A stretch of 64,000 nucleotides of DNA, from NCBI GenBank assembly GCA_005888755.1, contig VBBQ01000025.1, positions 1-64,000 on the forward strand, given 5' to 3'. Shown one piece after another: positions 37,801-47,085 of the stretch (its first letter is position 1; each line of letters opens with the position of its first letter). The notes under the pieces are model-generated. The model did not search any database. It worked only from the letters and a program-made list of their open reading frames with translations, and was not told the DNA's origin. The DNA comes from Candidatus Bathyarchaeota archaeon. GTDB lineage: Archaea > Thermoproteota > Bathyarchaeia > 40CM-2-53-6. The position numbers were made by a program, and so were the translations under genes.

Positions 37801-38215
37801 ACCGACGATGCTGGAGAAGGTCAAAGAGCAGCTCGACCTCGCGGACAAGATCGTGGCTGTGAAGGGAGAAGAGGTAGCGAGGAAGGTCCTTGGCACGCAT
37901 ATTCTACGAGACTTAGTAGGGAACTTGCGAACGTTCACGTCGCAGAGATCGCGATGCTCAAAGTGTAACTGGAAACCGCGTCGCGCACCATTGAAAGGAG
38001 TCTGCGTGAAGTGCGGAGGCAAGCTGGGACCCACCGTATTCAAAGCAGGGGTCGAGAAATACCTCCAAGTCGCCTTTGACATGGTCAAACGGTACAATGT
38101 CGGTGAATACTACCGTCAGAGACTCGACCTGATCAAAGTCGAACTGGACGAGACATTCAGACCGGCTGTGGAAGATAGGACGCAAACGAAGCTCTTGGTG
38201 GGAGATTTCGCTTAG
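34808..38215 (+). CDS. polC: DNA polymerase II (PolD) large subunit DP2
   Basis: 1135 aa; YFAGPMRAAGGTEMG, AKRRDCDGDEDSVSLLLD; Zn-finger CSQCGRWESKLRCPSC; GTG start; no intein insert seen. Confidence 0.97.
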   Translation: MQVLENRPNQTYPEKIEEEYHRQYRIASEARSKGLDPSWKVESQTTYDLAERVEKSVGPIGVATRIRELSKLISREETALKISEDIVLGHFGSLEPEDAAEQAIRTALAVLDEAVTVAPIQGIHDVKIRTNVDGSKHLAVYFAGPMRAAGGTEMGLTMIVADYVRRQLNIPPYHASEQEAMRFVEELRLYERSIARFQYRNPDSVLKDAIMRLTVEPNGVETDPVEVTVNRNLMRIETNRVRGGTLRVVNDGLLGRSTKVLKIVEKLGLEGWGWLAVMKTSSSEGEEAKEFMFMEDVVGGRPIFAFPGAAGGFRIRYGRSRNTGMASVGVHPATMEVLGGFLAIGVQMRLERPGKAGIVNAVDSIEPPVVKLIDGSVMRIDSPQEAKALRDKIQKILFLGDLMVGYGEFLENNRALVPSGFVESWWAQLLEEKLLEQENRNKAQQLLNISAERLQDFAKSPFSVRPRASEAIGLSQTLGIPLHPAYIHFWSQVTVEDIHYLREKLIHYLDDSCVLPYDEKLKDILEQARMPHKMVAGAIQLLDDDALVLQTILNLGAPSTTVKGENSLEALSMLAGFPIKNKAPIFVGARMGRPEKAKERIMTPRVHGLFPTGQAGGPRRDVIEASRKSVVTLELVDRNCSQCGRWESKLRCPSCGHETRMSVNCSKCGQPSHDSSSNCNGSLVAYRSVNLNLVEMLEEAVRRLKLGKMEGLVKGVKGLINKTRMPEPLEKALLRAKSDVSVFKDGTLRFDASNAVLTQFKPGEIGLSLEKAHEIGYAKDTDGYELSDSKQLCALEIQDLVVSEACGEYLLKVSRFLDDLLSSYYGMDKLYKASKREDLIGHLVVGLSPHTSVGAVGRIVGFTKASVCYAHPLYHAAKRRDCDGDEDSVSLLLDVLLNFSREYLPDRIGGLMDAPLLLAPLLNATEVARQAFNIETITAFPIAFYEKTLVGANPKEIEDLVPTLNNARESSSGNWNIGFTHPTEDLDRARLTSAYKELPTMLEKVKEQLDLADKIVAVKGEEVARKVLGTHILRDLVGNLRTFTSQRSRCSKCNWKPRRAPLKGVCVKCGGKLGPTVFKAGVEKYLQVAFDMVKRYNVGEYYRQRLDLIKVELDETFRPAVEDRTQTKLLVGDFA

Positions 38216-38230
38216 AAAAGGGCTGGAAGC

Positions 38231-38494
38231 GTGACACCGCCCTACCATCCACGTGCCTACATCTCCGGAATGAGAAACGTCAACCGAGGGCTAGCATCGA
38301 GATCAAAGATTATTGAGACCATGGAGAAAGGAAAGACACGAGTCATCGAGATTAGCGAGAAGACTGGCCTTACTGAAAGCTGTGTTAGTCATCACCTGAA
38401 GCTTCTCCTCAAACAAAGAGTCGTCTCAGCTGCGGCCGTTGGGCGGGGAAACCGGTGGACCCTGACAAAGTACGGACAGGAAAAACTGGGTTGA
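38231..38494 (+). CDS. winged helix-turn-helix transcriptional regulator
   Basis: EISEKTGLTESCVSHHLKLLLKQRVVS. Confidence 0.75.
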   Translation: MTPPYHPRAYISGMRNVNRGLASRSKIIETMEKGKTRVIEISEKTGLTESCVSHHLKLLLKQRVVSAAAVGRGNRWTLTKYGQEKLG

Positions 38495-38559
38495 ATGCCC
38501 GCTTACTATGAAGCCCACTCACCAAAAAAAAGGGGATGGTCGATCCTGTACGATTGGGG

Positions 38560-39198
38560 CTAATCGTCGCCTTGGTCGTTCTCGCTCTCGTTCTCGTGCT
38601 CGTGTACTAGCTGGCCTCTGATCTCGCCCATTGGATTTGCTTTGGTGTGGACGTTGACGTACGTATTGTCTGAGAGGAGGGCTTTGACGAAGTCGTCCCA
38701 GCTCGTGATCGTTGGACTGGCTTTGGTGTTGAGGTCAGCTGCGGTCCTAGTCCCTTCAGCCAGGGTCTTGCAACCGTGCGGCGAGGAGAAGAGCGGTTGG
38801 CTAGTGAAGAAGGGAATGATTACAGGCCCATTAGTTCCTGCCGCGCCTACGTGGATGTGCGATGCTGTCACGTTGACGATGTCGCAGACTATCACGCGGA
38901 AGTCGATCGCGGTGCCATTGTCAACAAGTCTGACGGTCGCCATTCCGAATGCCTCTGTGGTTACGGGACCTACCTGCTGGTTCCCAGTGAGGTCGATGTG
39001 GAATGTGACTTGATGGACCTTGTTGTGTTCGTCGGACGTTTCATGCCCCTGGTGTTCCGCAATTGCTGGGGCTATTTGGAGCGTGGCTACGAAGACCGCT
39101 AGAGAGACGAGGAGAACTATCGATAATGCTTTTTTCAAACTAAAACCTCCGTAGCTCCCGTATCTTCCAGGATAAGGATTTATGATTTTTCTAGTCAA
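38560..39198 (-). CDS. secreted CHRD-domain protein
   Basis: LTGNQQVGPVTTEAFGMATVRL...ASHIHVGAAGTNGPVI...YVNVHTKANPMGEIRGQL. Confidence 0.9.
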   Translation of the reverse strand: MTRKIINPYPGRYGSYGGFSLKKALSIVLLVSLAVFVATLQIAPAIAEHQGHETSDEHNKVHQVTFHIDLTGNQQVGPVTTEAFGMATVRLVDNGTAIDFRVIVCDIVNVTASHIHVGAAGTNGPVIIPFFTSQPLFSSPHGCKTLAEGTRTAADLNTKASPTITSWDDFVKALLSDNTYVNVHTKANPMGEIRGQLVHEHENESENDQGDD

Positions 39199-39285
39199 AG
39201 CGACTCCAGGATAGACAAGGATAGAAAAGGCTGTTCATAGAATCCTAGTAATGAGCCAATGTTCTCGCGAGGAATGCTTGGTCCA

Positions 39286-40047
39286 TTACTGAGCTGGCAC
39301 TATGGAAGCTGGTTCCTTCTGGATCTTCACGGTGGCAGAGACAGCTCGGTCGTCAGCATTCTCCACGACGAAGAACCATTTCCCCTTCGAAGTCGCAGTA
39401 AATTCCAGCGTCGCTTTTTCGACGCCCTCCTCGCCTGTCTCGCTCCAGAATTCCTCGCCCTGATCTAGGTTGTCCAGATTGTCTTCATCGAGGAGATAGA
39501 CGCTGACAAGGCCGGTTGCAGTGACCTCGCCTGAGAAATCCTCCCCAGCGTCCAGCTCTACATCATACTCCGTATAATCGCCCTTGGCAATTGTCGGGTT
39601 GAAGTTTGGACCCTCCTTGACAGGCAGGGGTCTTGGCGTAGGCGCTACCTTTGGCAAACCGGGTTTCGGTGTGCTAACTGTAGGAGCTGAGAGTTTAGGG
39701 CCAACTTTCGGTCCGAGAGTCCTAGCTGGCTCTGATTTGGGCGGCGTCATTTGATCGATTCTTGCGGATGACGAATGGCTTGGAGGAGAGTGTTTCTCTG
39801 CAGTTCGATGTTGTGGAACCTCGGCCTCAGTTTGGGAACGATGCGTTGTCGCAGGAATCTTCGGGGAGAGGCGCGATGTCATAGGCCCCCTAGGCGGGCT
39901 GATATTGGCCAGCAACGGGAGCACCAACGAGAGAAGGATCAGAACACCCGCAATCGGCCATGATATCACCTGAACAAAGGCCACAATTGTCACGACTATC
40001 GCGACCACATTGCCGAGGAGTAGCAGGGGTCTAGAGCCCATGGCCAT
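39286..40047 (-). CDS. membrane protein with C-terminal beta-rich extracytoplasmic domain
   Basis: Two N-terminal TMs, P-rich linker, DYTEYDVELDAGEDFSGEV domain. Confidence 0.55.
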   Translation of the reverse strand: MAMGSRPLLLLGNVVAIVVTIVAFVQVISWPIAGVLILLSLVLPLLANISPPRGPMTSRLSPKIPATTHRSQTEAEVPQHRTAEKHSPPSHSSSARIDQMTPPKSEPARTLGPKVGPKLSAPTVSTPKPGLPKVAPTPRPLPVKEGPNFNPTIAKGDYTEYDVELDAGEDFSGEVTATGLVSVYLLDEDNLDNLDQGEEFWSETGEEGVEKATLEFTATSKGKWFFVVENADDRAVSATVKIQKEPASIVPAQ

Positions 40048-40174
40048 TACCGGAATGACCTGAGGTATCTTGGCCGGTTCAAAATGGAATTGTAACCCGG
40101 AAAGCTCGAGGGTGGGGGTGCGGGATTCTTCTATTTCAGTAATTCTTCGCGTCGAGTTCCCTAACTTGGTCCCA

Positions 40175-40558
40175 TCACTCTAGCGGGACAAAGCCCTGAT
40201 CTCCTAGCTTTGCCTTCGCCTGCTTGAGGGTCCAGGCTCTTGCGAAATATGACAAGGCGATAGCCGGAAGCAGAACCAAGCTGACAAGCACTAACAGAGA
40301 ACTGAGCGTAATCTCGCTGGAAGCTCCGGTGGGCTGTTTGTTCATCGTATCTGGTTGGGTTGATTGGATTGATGAGGTGGTTCCCCTAGGATTGGAGCCA
40401 GAAGTTGTCGGAGTCTGAGTCGAAGGTGCGAGAACCCCGGGCAGAATGACCAGCCCAAGGCCGATCAGCAAACCCAGCGTCAGACTTAGTCCAGCTCTCG
40501 TCCGTCTCCCGAGCCTCAAATTTCGAACCCTCTGCTCCCCTTCTTCCATGATACTCAT
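40175..40558 (-). CDS. membrane protein, hypothetical
   Basis: Two TM segments; start set at internal Met to avoid overlap. Confidence 0.5.
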   Translation of the reverse strand: MSIMEEGEQRVRNLRLGRRTRAGLSLTLGLLIGLGLVILPGVLAPSTQTPTTSGSNPRGTTSSIQSTQPDTMNKQPTGASSEITLSSLLVLVSLVLLPAIALSYFARAWTLKQAKAKLGDQGFVPLE

Positions 40559-40607
40559 GGGCTTTGGCTCCGCATAATCCCACGGGTTAGAACAGCCCGA
40601 TCCGCTA

Positions 40608-41054
40608 TCAGAACGGCCTCGACCTCCACGCCCGCAAGGTCTCGCTCCACGAAACCGCAACCGCGGAGATGCCGAAGACAAATGCCATGATATTGTGTGT
40701 GGAAAAATCTGGTGGATAGATGATAGGGTACAAGGCGAGCATGACCGTGAACATGGTAGAGTAGAACAGGTATCGTGGAAGCATAAATCCCAAAACCCCG
40801 ACAAAGTTCTGCAAAACCCCGACCTTGACCAGCTCGATCAGATGATATTCGCCGGTCGAGTCCTTCTCTAGGAGTCCCAGATCCTTCAGTTTTTCCAGAT
40901 GATGCAGGGCAACACTGGGGCTACTCAAACCCAAGGCTCTCTGAACAAGCCTAACACCGACAACCTGCTTCTTTGACCCGAGAATATGCCAGTAGACACG
41001 CAAAGTCACGCCTTTCAGCTCGGACTCGATAACTCTCTCTCGTTCTTCCGCCAT
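40608..41054 (-). CDS. winged-HTH regulator with C-terminal TM helices
   Basis: VQRALGLSSPSVALHHLEKLKDLGLLEKD then two hydrophobic helices. Confidence 0.75.
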   Translation of the reverse strand: MAEERERVIESELKGVTLRVYWHILGSKKQVVGVRLVQRALGLSSPSVALHHLEKLKDLGLLEKDSTGEYHLIELVKVGVLQNFVGVLGFMLPRYLFYSTMFTVMLALYPIIYPPDFSTHNIMAFVFGISAVAVSWSETLRAWRSRPF

Positions 41055-41200
41055 GAATCCTCGATCCTCCTGAGGGTGAGGGAACTCCTTTGGTTCAATT
41101 CAAGCTTACCCGTGAAAACGAGGGCGTTCGGGTTTCCGAACACCATGTTCTAAACACTGGGATTAAGCCCACGTCCCACCCTACCATATGACGAACAAGC

Positions 41201-43093
41201 ATGATACTCCGCAAAGCAACAACAGCATACCTACTCATCCTCACCAGCCTCACACTCATCCCGGTCTCCGTCTATCTCACAACTCCAACAGCCCATGCAA
41301 TGATCCCGTTCACTTCTTACCAAGACCTGCAGGAATTCGTTCACGGGGGCGGATGCCGCACCACCGCGCCTAGCCTGGACAATCGAGGCGGTCTTACTAC
41401 CGGTCTAGCAACAACGGGCCCCGCCTCCCAATCGAACGGTGCTTCAAGTCAGAGTCCGACCCATTCTGAAACGAATCAGCAGGTGTCTGGCGTTGATGAA
41501 CTAGACACAGTCAAGAACGACGGCCAGTACATTTACACGATAACAAACAACACCGTCGCCATAGTCCAAGCGTACCCCGCAACAGATGCAACCCTTGTCT
41601 CGAAGGTCACTGTCAACGGAACTTTGCAAGGAATATTTGTAGTCGGCAACAAGCTTGTTATCGTAAGCGAAATTCCAGGATTCCCATATCCGTATTATGG
41701 AGGAGGCGCAAAGGTTCCTGCACTAGGCATTGGTGCTCCTCAACCCAGCAACATTGCAACGATATACCCTATTCAATTCTCAGGGACCACTTCGCTCTTC
41801 GTTTTCGACATCAGCGACCATGCCGGCCCGGTGCTCACGACCAGGGTTGAGGTAAACGGGACCTTAGCCGGTGCTCGTCTTATCGGAAATTACGTCTATG
41901 TTGTCGCAACACAGCCTGTTTTCTGCTACGGCGAGATCTTGCTCCCGGAGCAGATCATCAATGGTCAAGCGGTAAAAGCTATGCCTGTACAAGTCTATCA
42001 CTCGGACATCATCGACCAAGGGTACAGCTTCACCACGATCCTCGGGTTTGATACGACAGAGAACAACCCCCATCCTGCTGCGAAGATCTATCTGATCGGA
42101 ACGACTAGCACGATCTACGTTTCTCTGCACGACGTCTACCTCACACAGCCAGTGTGGAGCCAGAGCCAGCAAACAATAGTTCACCGTATCAGCATCGACG
42201 GCCTCGCAATCAACTACCAGGCTACAGGCGCAGTACCCGGACACGTTTTGAACCAGTTCTCCATGGACGAATACAATGGATACCTCCGCATCGCAACAAC
42301 CAACTGTTGCAGCCAGAGTGGCGATCCCACGCCCCTCGCATACACGCCAGTCAACCAGCAAGAGACAAACGTGTACGTTCTCGACAAGAGCCTCCACACC
42401 ACCGGAAAACTCGAGGGACTCTCTCCGGGCGAACAGATCTATTCTGCCCGGTTCACGGGCGACAAAGCGTACCTTGTCACCTTCAAGCGAACAGACCCAC
42501 TCTTTGTCATTGGCCTCCGGGACCCCGCGAAACCCACGGTGCTCGGCCAACTCAACGTGACAGGCGTCTCAGACTACCTACAACCATACGACGAGACACA
42601 TCTTATCGGAATCGGCCAGTCAGGCACGGACGTCGTGTGGGAGAACGCGGTCCGGTTCACAGGTCTCAAGATCAGCCTCTTCAATGTCACAGACCCCAAA
42701 CAGCCAACTGAGACAAGTCGATACCTGATCGGTGGTCCCGGAACCAGCTCGCCTGCAATCACGGACCACAAAGCAGTCCTATTTGACAAGACACTCAACC
42801 TCCTCGTGATCCCAGTCGAGATAACCGCACAACCGCAGGACGCAACGTACTGGTACTCTTACCAGCCTATCTGGCAAGGAGCCTACGTCTTCAATATCAC
42901 ACCCGACAAAGGCTTCGTCTTCAAGGGCGGAATAACACAACTGCAAAGCGGCCAACTACCAACATGGCAGGACAACAACCTCTTCATCACCAGAACACTC
43001 TACATTGGAAACGTGCTATACACCATCTCAAACAACATGGTGCAAATGAACAGTCTCACAGACCTGTCAGAACTAGGCTCAGTCAGCCTATAG
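41201..43093 (+). CDS. secreted beta-propeller domain protein (PF09826-like)
   Basis: Signal peptide; QVSGVDELDTVKNDGQYIYTITNNTVAIVQAYPA; propeller repeats. Confidence 0.85.
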   Translation: MILRKATTAYLLILTSLTLIPVSVYLTTPTAHAMIPFTSYQDLQEFVHGGGCRTTAPSLDNRGGLTTGLATTGPASQSNGASSQSPTHSETNQQVSGVDELDTVKNDGQYIYTITNNTVAIVQAYPATDATLVSKVTVNGTLQGIFVVGNKLVIVSEIPGFPYPYYGGGAKVPALGIGAPQPSNIATIYPIQFSGTTSLFVFDISDHAGPVLTTRVEVNGTLAGARLIGNYVYVVATQPVFCYGEILLPEQIINGQAVKAMPVQVYHSDIIDQGYSFTTILGFDTTENNPHPAAKIYLIGTTSTIYVSLHDVYLTQPVWSQSQQTIVHRISIDGLAINYQATGAVPGHVLNQFSMDEYNGYLRIATTNCCSQSGDPTPLAYTPVNQQETNVYVLDKSLHTTGKLEGLSPGEQIYSARFTGDKAYLVTFKRTDPLFVIGLRDPAKPTVLGQLNVTGVSDYLQPYDETHLIGIGQSGTDVVWENAVRFTGLKISLFNVTDPKQPTETSRYLIGGPGTSSPAITDHKAVLFDKTLNLLVIPVEITAQPQDATYWYSYQPIWQGAYVFNITPDKGFVFKGGITQLQSGQLPTWQDNNLFITRTLYIGNVLYTISNNMVQMNSLTDLSELGSVSL

Positions 43094-43104
43094 CATAACG
43101 ACCA

Positions 43105-43140
43105 AAAAACCCCTTCCAGTTTTTCTTTTTTTCTCTCTTA
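43105..43140 (+). terminator. T-rich archaeal-type terminator after the beta-propeller gene
   Basis: CAGTTTTTCTTTTTTTCTCTCTT immediately after the stop. Confidence 0.5.
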
Positions 43141-43210
43141 GCCAGTTGCTGGTCTCACATGGACCAGTTAGGCAGTACGGGTTCGAGAATCGAGGACGAG
43201 TTCTGACTTA

Positions 43211-43555
43211 CTAGATGTTCCAGCTTCGTTTAAGGACAGGCTTGATCCGGATATAGGTTCCGGGTCCCATGTATCCGGTATGCTTGACGATGTCCGCTTT
43301 TCCTTGTATCTTAATCCCGCGCGGCGCCCAGGGTTTCATCGTCTTGAGATCATCCACAACGAACGAGGCTCGAGGATTCTCAAGTACGTTCTTGTACTTC
43401 ATGGTGTTCATGACGTCCCGGCCGCTGACATAGACGTACTCACCATCGGTATCGAAGCTGACAGCGGCAACATCCGGCCTTCCTGACTTGGACGATGTTC
43501 CGATTCTGGCTAGCGGCTGAGATTTCAGATACGCAATCTCTTTCTCACTGAACAA
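43211..43555 (-). CDS. PPOX-class flavin/F420-dependent oxidoreductase
   Basis: LKSQPLARIGTSSKSGRPDVAAVSFDTDGEYVYVSGRD. Confidence 0.8.
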   Translation of the reverse strand: MFSEKEIAYLKSQPLARIGTSSKSGRPDVAAVSFDTDGEYVYVSGRDVMNTMKYKNVLENPRASFVVDDLKTMKPWAPRGIKIQGKADIVKHTGYMGPGTYIRIKPVLKRSWNI

Positions 43556-43650
43556 TAGTCACAGCTCTTGATAGGAGATCATCTTCGTCTTCGTATAAGG
43601 CTGTCTCGCTGTCATCAAGCTTGCGGACGTTTGTGACAGGGAAGTCTGAA

Positions 43651-44478
43651 TTATTTCTGGAACTGTGCCATGCTGCTTTGTAAAGGTCCGGGTTCCTTGG
43701 ACAATTCTTTCCAGTCAAGTTCGGCGAGTCCTGCGAGCCGTCGGAATTCGTTCACAGACCCGGGCCCGAAACCGGCGAAATGGTTGTTGAAGAAGATGAA
43801 GCCCTGTTTGAACAGACTCGACTTTTCCTCTAGAGCAGTGTACCATTTCCGCATCGTCTCCCCCTGGTCCCTCTGTTTCTCGCCAAAATTTGTTATCGAA
43901 CGATCGCCCACCATCCGCAAATACGCCACATTAGAGGTGGCCTCAGGTGGAGCAGAAGCATACTGGTTCTCGGACCAGACTAGGCTGACTTTGTTTTTCT
44001 TCAGCAGCTCGTAGGTGTCGGGCTTGAACCACGATTTGTTACGGAATTCAATAGCATGGACATAGCTCTTGTCAGTTAGTGCGAGAAAGGTCTCCAGAGC
44101 CTCCTTGTCTTTCTTGTAGTTGAACGAGGGCGGGAGCTGAATCACCAATGCTCCGAGTTTTTCTCTCAACTCGGACATTGCCTTGTAAAACCGTTCTAGT
44201 TGCGCCTGACTGTCTCGCAGTTTCAGCTCGTGCGTTATTTTCTTTGGAAATTTCGCCGTGAAGAGGAAACCCTCAGGGGTCATACGTTTCCAATTGGCGA
44301 CCATGAAAGGAGAAGGCGTCCGATAGTAACTCGAATCAATTTCGACGGCATTGAAAACTTGTGAATACATCCGAAGATAATCAGCAGGCTTCGTGTCCCT
44401 AGGATAGAAGGGGCCGACCCAGTCCTGGTAGGACCAGCCGCTGCACCCGATTCTCAGCTTCTTTGGATCAAAAGACAA
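43651..44478 (-). CDS. DUF72 family protein
   Basis: RIGCSGWSYQDWVGPFYP...NAVEIDSSYYRTPS...EFRNKSW. Confidence 0.92.
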   Translation of the reverse strand: MSFDPKKLRIGCSGWSYQDWVGPFYPRDTKPADYLRMYSQVFNAVEIDSSYYRTPSPFMVANWKRMTPEGFLFTAKFPKKITHELKLRDSQAQLERFYKAMSELREKLGALVIQLPPSFNYKKDKEALETFLALTDKSYVHAIEFRNKSWFKPDTYELLKKNKVSLVWSENQYASAPPEATSNVAYLRMVGDRSITNFGEKQRDQGETMRKWYTALEEKSSLFKQGFIFFNNHFAGFGPGSVNEFRRLAGLAELDWKELSKEPGPLQSSMAQFQK

Positions 44479-44531
44479 AGGGTCCTGACAGTGCTCTAGG
44501 AGGTTGTTAAAAGACTCTTGACCGCCAACAC

Positions 44532-45356
44532 CTAGAACATAGGTGTGTTAGAGAACACGATACCCTGCTGCGTGATCTGGTAGAAGTATCCTCGTGAAGG
44601 TGTCGGATTACGCCCGATTCTCAAAACCTTCAACGTGCCCCCTTTCAACAAGACCTCTCCCTGTCGTTTCCTCATCTCGATTACGCCGTCCGCCAGGTTC
44701 GCGGTCGCGTTTTCCACGTTTACATCTACGACCTCCGTATGTAAGACCGAGATCGTTACTGCTCTCGCGATCTGTGTTGCAAAACGCATCACCTGAACAT
44801 ACTGGTAGACACGTCTTGCTTCCGCTAGAAGGAAAAATGGTGTGATGGAGTCCATCACGATTACCTTAGGCCCGACGCTTGGCTTCATCGCAAAGCTTCT
44901 CCCGAGGGCGAGGAGATCCTGAAACTTCAACGTCTCTTCCAAGATATCACCCGGCTCCATTTTGGGAAGCGACTCGGCTAGCTTCTGAGCTCCGAGCGAG
45001 AACATGTCGACAAATTCGAGACGTCCTTCCTCTTCGATCTTCGTCACCGCGATGTGATGGTCCTCGAGACCTAGCTTGACCACATCAGCGGGATCGTCTA
45101 TGCAGTAGTAGAGGAGCTGGCACCCTTGACGAAGGAAATTCGCAACTAGTTCTCGGACGAGAGCAGATTTGCCGCTTCCAATCGGGCCCATCAGCGCTAC
45201 ACTGGACGGCCGAGGGAAACCTCCTCCGCTGACCTTGTCAAGAATAGGGATGCCCGTTGGCTGCACTGCCTCTATTCTATGATCAACTGGGGACGGTTTC
45301 AAAGGTCGCTGTTTTCCTTGTCCACCAGACAAGTGCTCTAGTTCGAAAGGGGCCAT
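44532..45356 (-). CDS. RecA-superfamily/KaiC-like ATPase
   Basis: SVALMGPIGSGKSALVRELVANFLRQG (Walker A), VIVMDSITPFF (Walker B). Confidence 0.85.
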   Translation of the reverse strand: MAPFELEHLSGGQGKQRPLKPSPVDHRIEAVQPTGIPILDKVSGGGFPRPSSVALMGPIGSGKSALVRELVANFLRQGCQLLYYCIDDPADVVKLGLEDHHIAVTKIEEEGRLEFVDMFSLGAQKLAESLPKMEPGDILEETLKFQDLLALGRSFAMKPSVGPKVIVMDSITPFFLLAEARRVYQYVQVMRFATQIARAVTISVLHTEVVDVNVENATANLADGVIEMRKRQGEVLLKGGTLKVLRIGRNPTPSRGYFYQITQQGIVFSNTPMF

Positions 45357-45388
45357 GTAACTTGGACCTGTATCCTAAAGTGACAGTA

Positions 45389-46039
45389 TCATTTGCTCGA
45401 CCGGAGTTTCGCCAGGCCCAGAACGAACGTCCCGCAGAATATTCCCAGAAAGACTCCGCCGAGAACGTCACTTGGGAAGTGCAATCCCAAGATTACCATT
45501 GAGACCCCTGTAGAGATCGCGAGGACAATGAAGGGAATACGCCAAGCTGCATACCTAGACCATATCACGGTGGCGACCGTAAAGGCGTTTGTCGTATGTC
45601 CCGAAGGGAATCCAGGATTGGTAGGAATTTCACCGCGCGCAGATATTCCGAGTGAAGGTATCTGGAATGGTCTTGGAAGGTTGAACGCCGCTTTCAACAG
45701 GTCCGTCAGAGCCATTGCTGTAACGATCGCCACGGCCAGTATCAGCGAACTGGTCCATTCATTGCTATCTTTGCGGAAGACATAGAGCCAGAAAACCAGT
45801 GGGACCCAGATGAGATCACCCACTGTCGCTATTCCATAGATTAGAGGTACAAGGGTATTACCGGATATGAGATTGTAGAGGGCATTAGAGAGGTACATGT
45901 CTGCAGATGTTCCGAGTATCCGGAGACCAAGCAACGCAACGACGAATCCTATGATACAAGCTAGGATTACTCGTTCTGCGGCCCGCAGGCTCTTGACCCA
46001 GGACCTTAGGTCCAGCCCTGCTCTTCCTAGTAGAGACAT
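45389..46039 (-). CDS. PAP2-family phosphatase
   Basis: KAAFNLPRPF...GFPSGHTTNAFTVATV...LGLHFPSDVLGGVFLG. Confidence 0.9.
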   Translation of the reverse strand: MSLLGRAGLDLRSWVKSLRAAERVILACIIGFVVALLGLRILGTSADMYLSNALYNLISGNTLVPLIYGIATVGDLIWVPLVFWLYVFRKDSNEWTSSLILAVAIVTAMALTDLLKAAFNLPRPFQIPSLGISARGEIPTNPGFPSGHTTNAFTVATVIWSRYAAWRIPFIVLAISTGVSMVILGLHFPSDVLGGVFLGIFCGTFVLGLAKLRSSK

Positions 46040-46127
46040 CTGGAAGAGCCTAGTTGATCAGTTGTCATAATGTGAGTGGCCTGAGCCCTCACTTTTATTA
46101 GCACCGCACGGGCGGTCTCGTTCTCCC

Positions 46128-47024
46128 ATGCTCATACTAGGCGGCTCCGCGAGCCAACCGCTCGCGGAGAAAGTCGCAAAGGAACTCGGCCAAGAAGCTG
46201 GGCAGTTGGAAATCAAACGTTTTCCGGACGGCGAAAAATATCTCCGAATTCATGGTGACGTCAAGGATCAGGACGTCGTAGCGGTTCAGTCTCTCTATCG
46301 AACACCTGATGAGTACATATTCGAACTTCTCCTGTTGATCGATACGCTCAGAGACATGGGGGCCCACTCTATCACGGTCGTAGCCCCATACCTCGCCTAC
46401 GCTCGGCAAGACTCTCGATTCTATCCGGGGGAAGCAGTCAGCTCTGCATCGGTAGCTAGGCTTCTAGAAGCTGCGGGAACAACATCGTTCCTTACAATTG
46501 ACTGCCACCTTCACAGGCTGGGAGATGTTGCGAAGGTCTTCAAGATCCCGGCCCGCAACCTCACCGCAATGCATGAACTGGGAAAGTACGCACGAGATCA
46601 TTTCAAACCACACAACCCTATCGTGATCGGGCCCGATGAGGAGGCTGGCCAGTGGGCTGCGGTCGTGGCGAAGGAGCTGGACGCTGAGCACACGGCGTTT
46701 CGGAAAGTACGAGTTCGAAAAGAGGGCATGACTGCTTCAAAGGTGGAAGTTGATACGGGAGGTGTGGAGTTGAAGGGCCGAGACGCAGTTTTCGCTGACG
46801 ACATCATCAGCACGGGTGGAACTATAGCGGAGGCGGCGAAGGCTTGTAAGAAAAAGGGAGCGAGACGCGTCTTCGTGCTCTGTACCCACCCTGTTCTCGC
46901 AGACGGTGCCCTCGACCGGATCAAGAAAGCTGGAGCGGTGAAAGTGATCGGCACTGATACGATGCCGAGCCCGATAAGCAAGGTGTCGGTCGCACCTGTC
47001 ATCGCTGCAGCGCTGAAGAGCTAA
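46128..47024 (+). CDS. prs: ribose-phosphate pyrophosphokinase
   Basis: FPDGEKYLRI, YLAYARQDSRFYPGEAVSSASVA, VFADDIISTGGTIAEAA. Confidence 0.95.
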   Translation: MLILGGSASQPLAEKVAKELGQEAGQLEIKRFPDGEKYLRIHGDVKDQDVVAVQSLYRTPDEYIFELLLLIDTLRDMGAHSITVVAPYLAYARQDSRFYPGEAVSSASVARLLEAAGTTSFLTIDCHLHRLGDVAKVFKIPARNLTAMHELGKYARDHFKPHNPIVIGPDEEAGQWAAVVAKELDAEHTAFRKVRVRKEGMTASKVEVDTGGVELKGRDAVFADDIISTGGTIAEAAKACKKKGARRVFVLCTHPVLADGALDRIKKAGAVKVIGTDTMPSPISKVSVAPVIAAALKS

Positions 47025-47085
47025 AAGCACATTTCCACCTGCGATGACGCGGCGTTGTCCACTGTGACGGGGAGAGAGGCATAGT

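Noticed and set aside
34808-38215. Intein in PolD DP2
   Set aside because: Length and continuity match an uninterrupted DP2; no splice-junction or homing endonuclease motifs seen.
41864-42550. Long antisense ORFs (e.g. 41864-42550 -, 46737-47513 -, 5704-6126 -, 4496-5035 +)
   Set aside because: They lie opposite well-supported genes and have composition typical of shadow ORFs in GC-moderate DNA.
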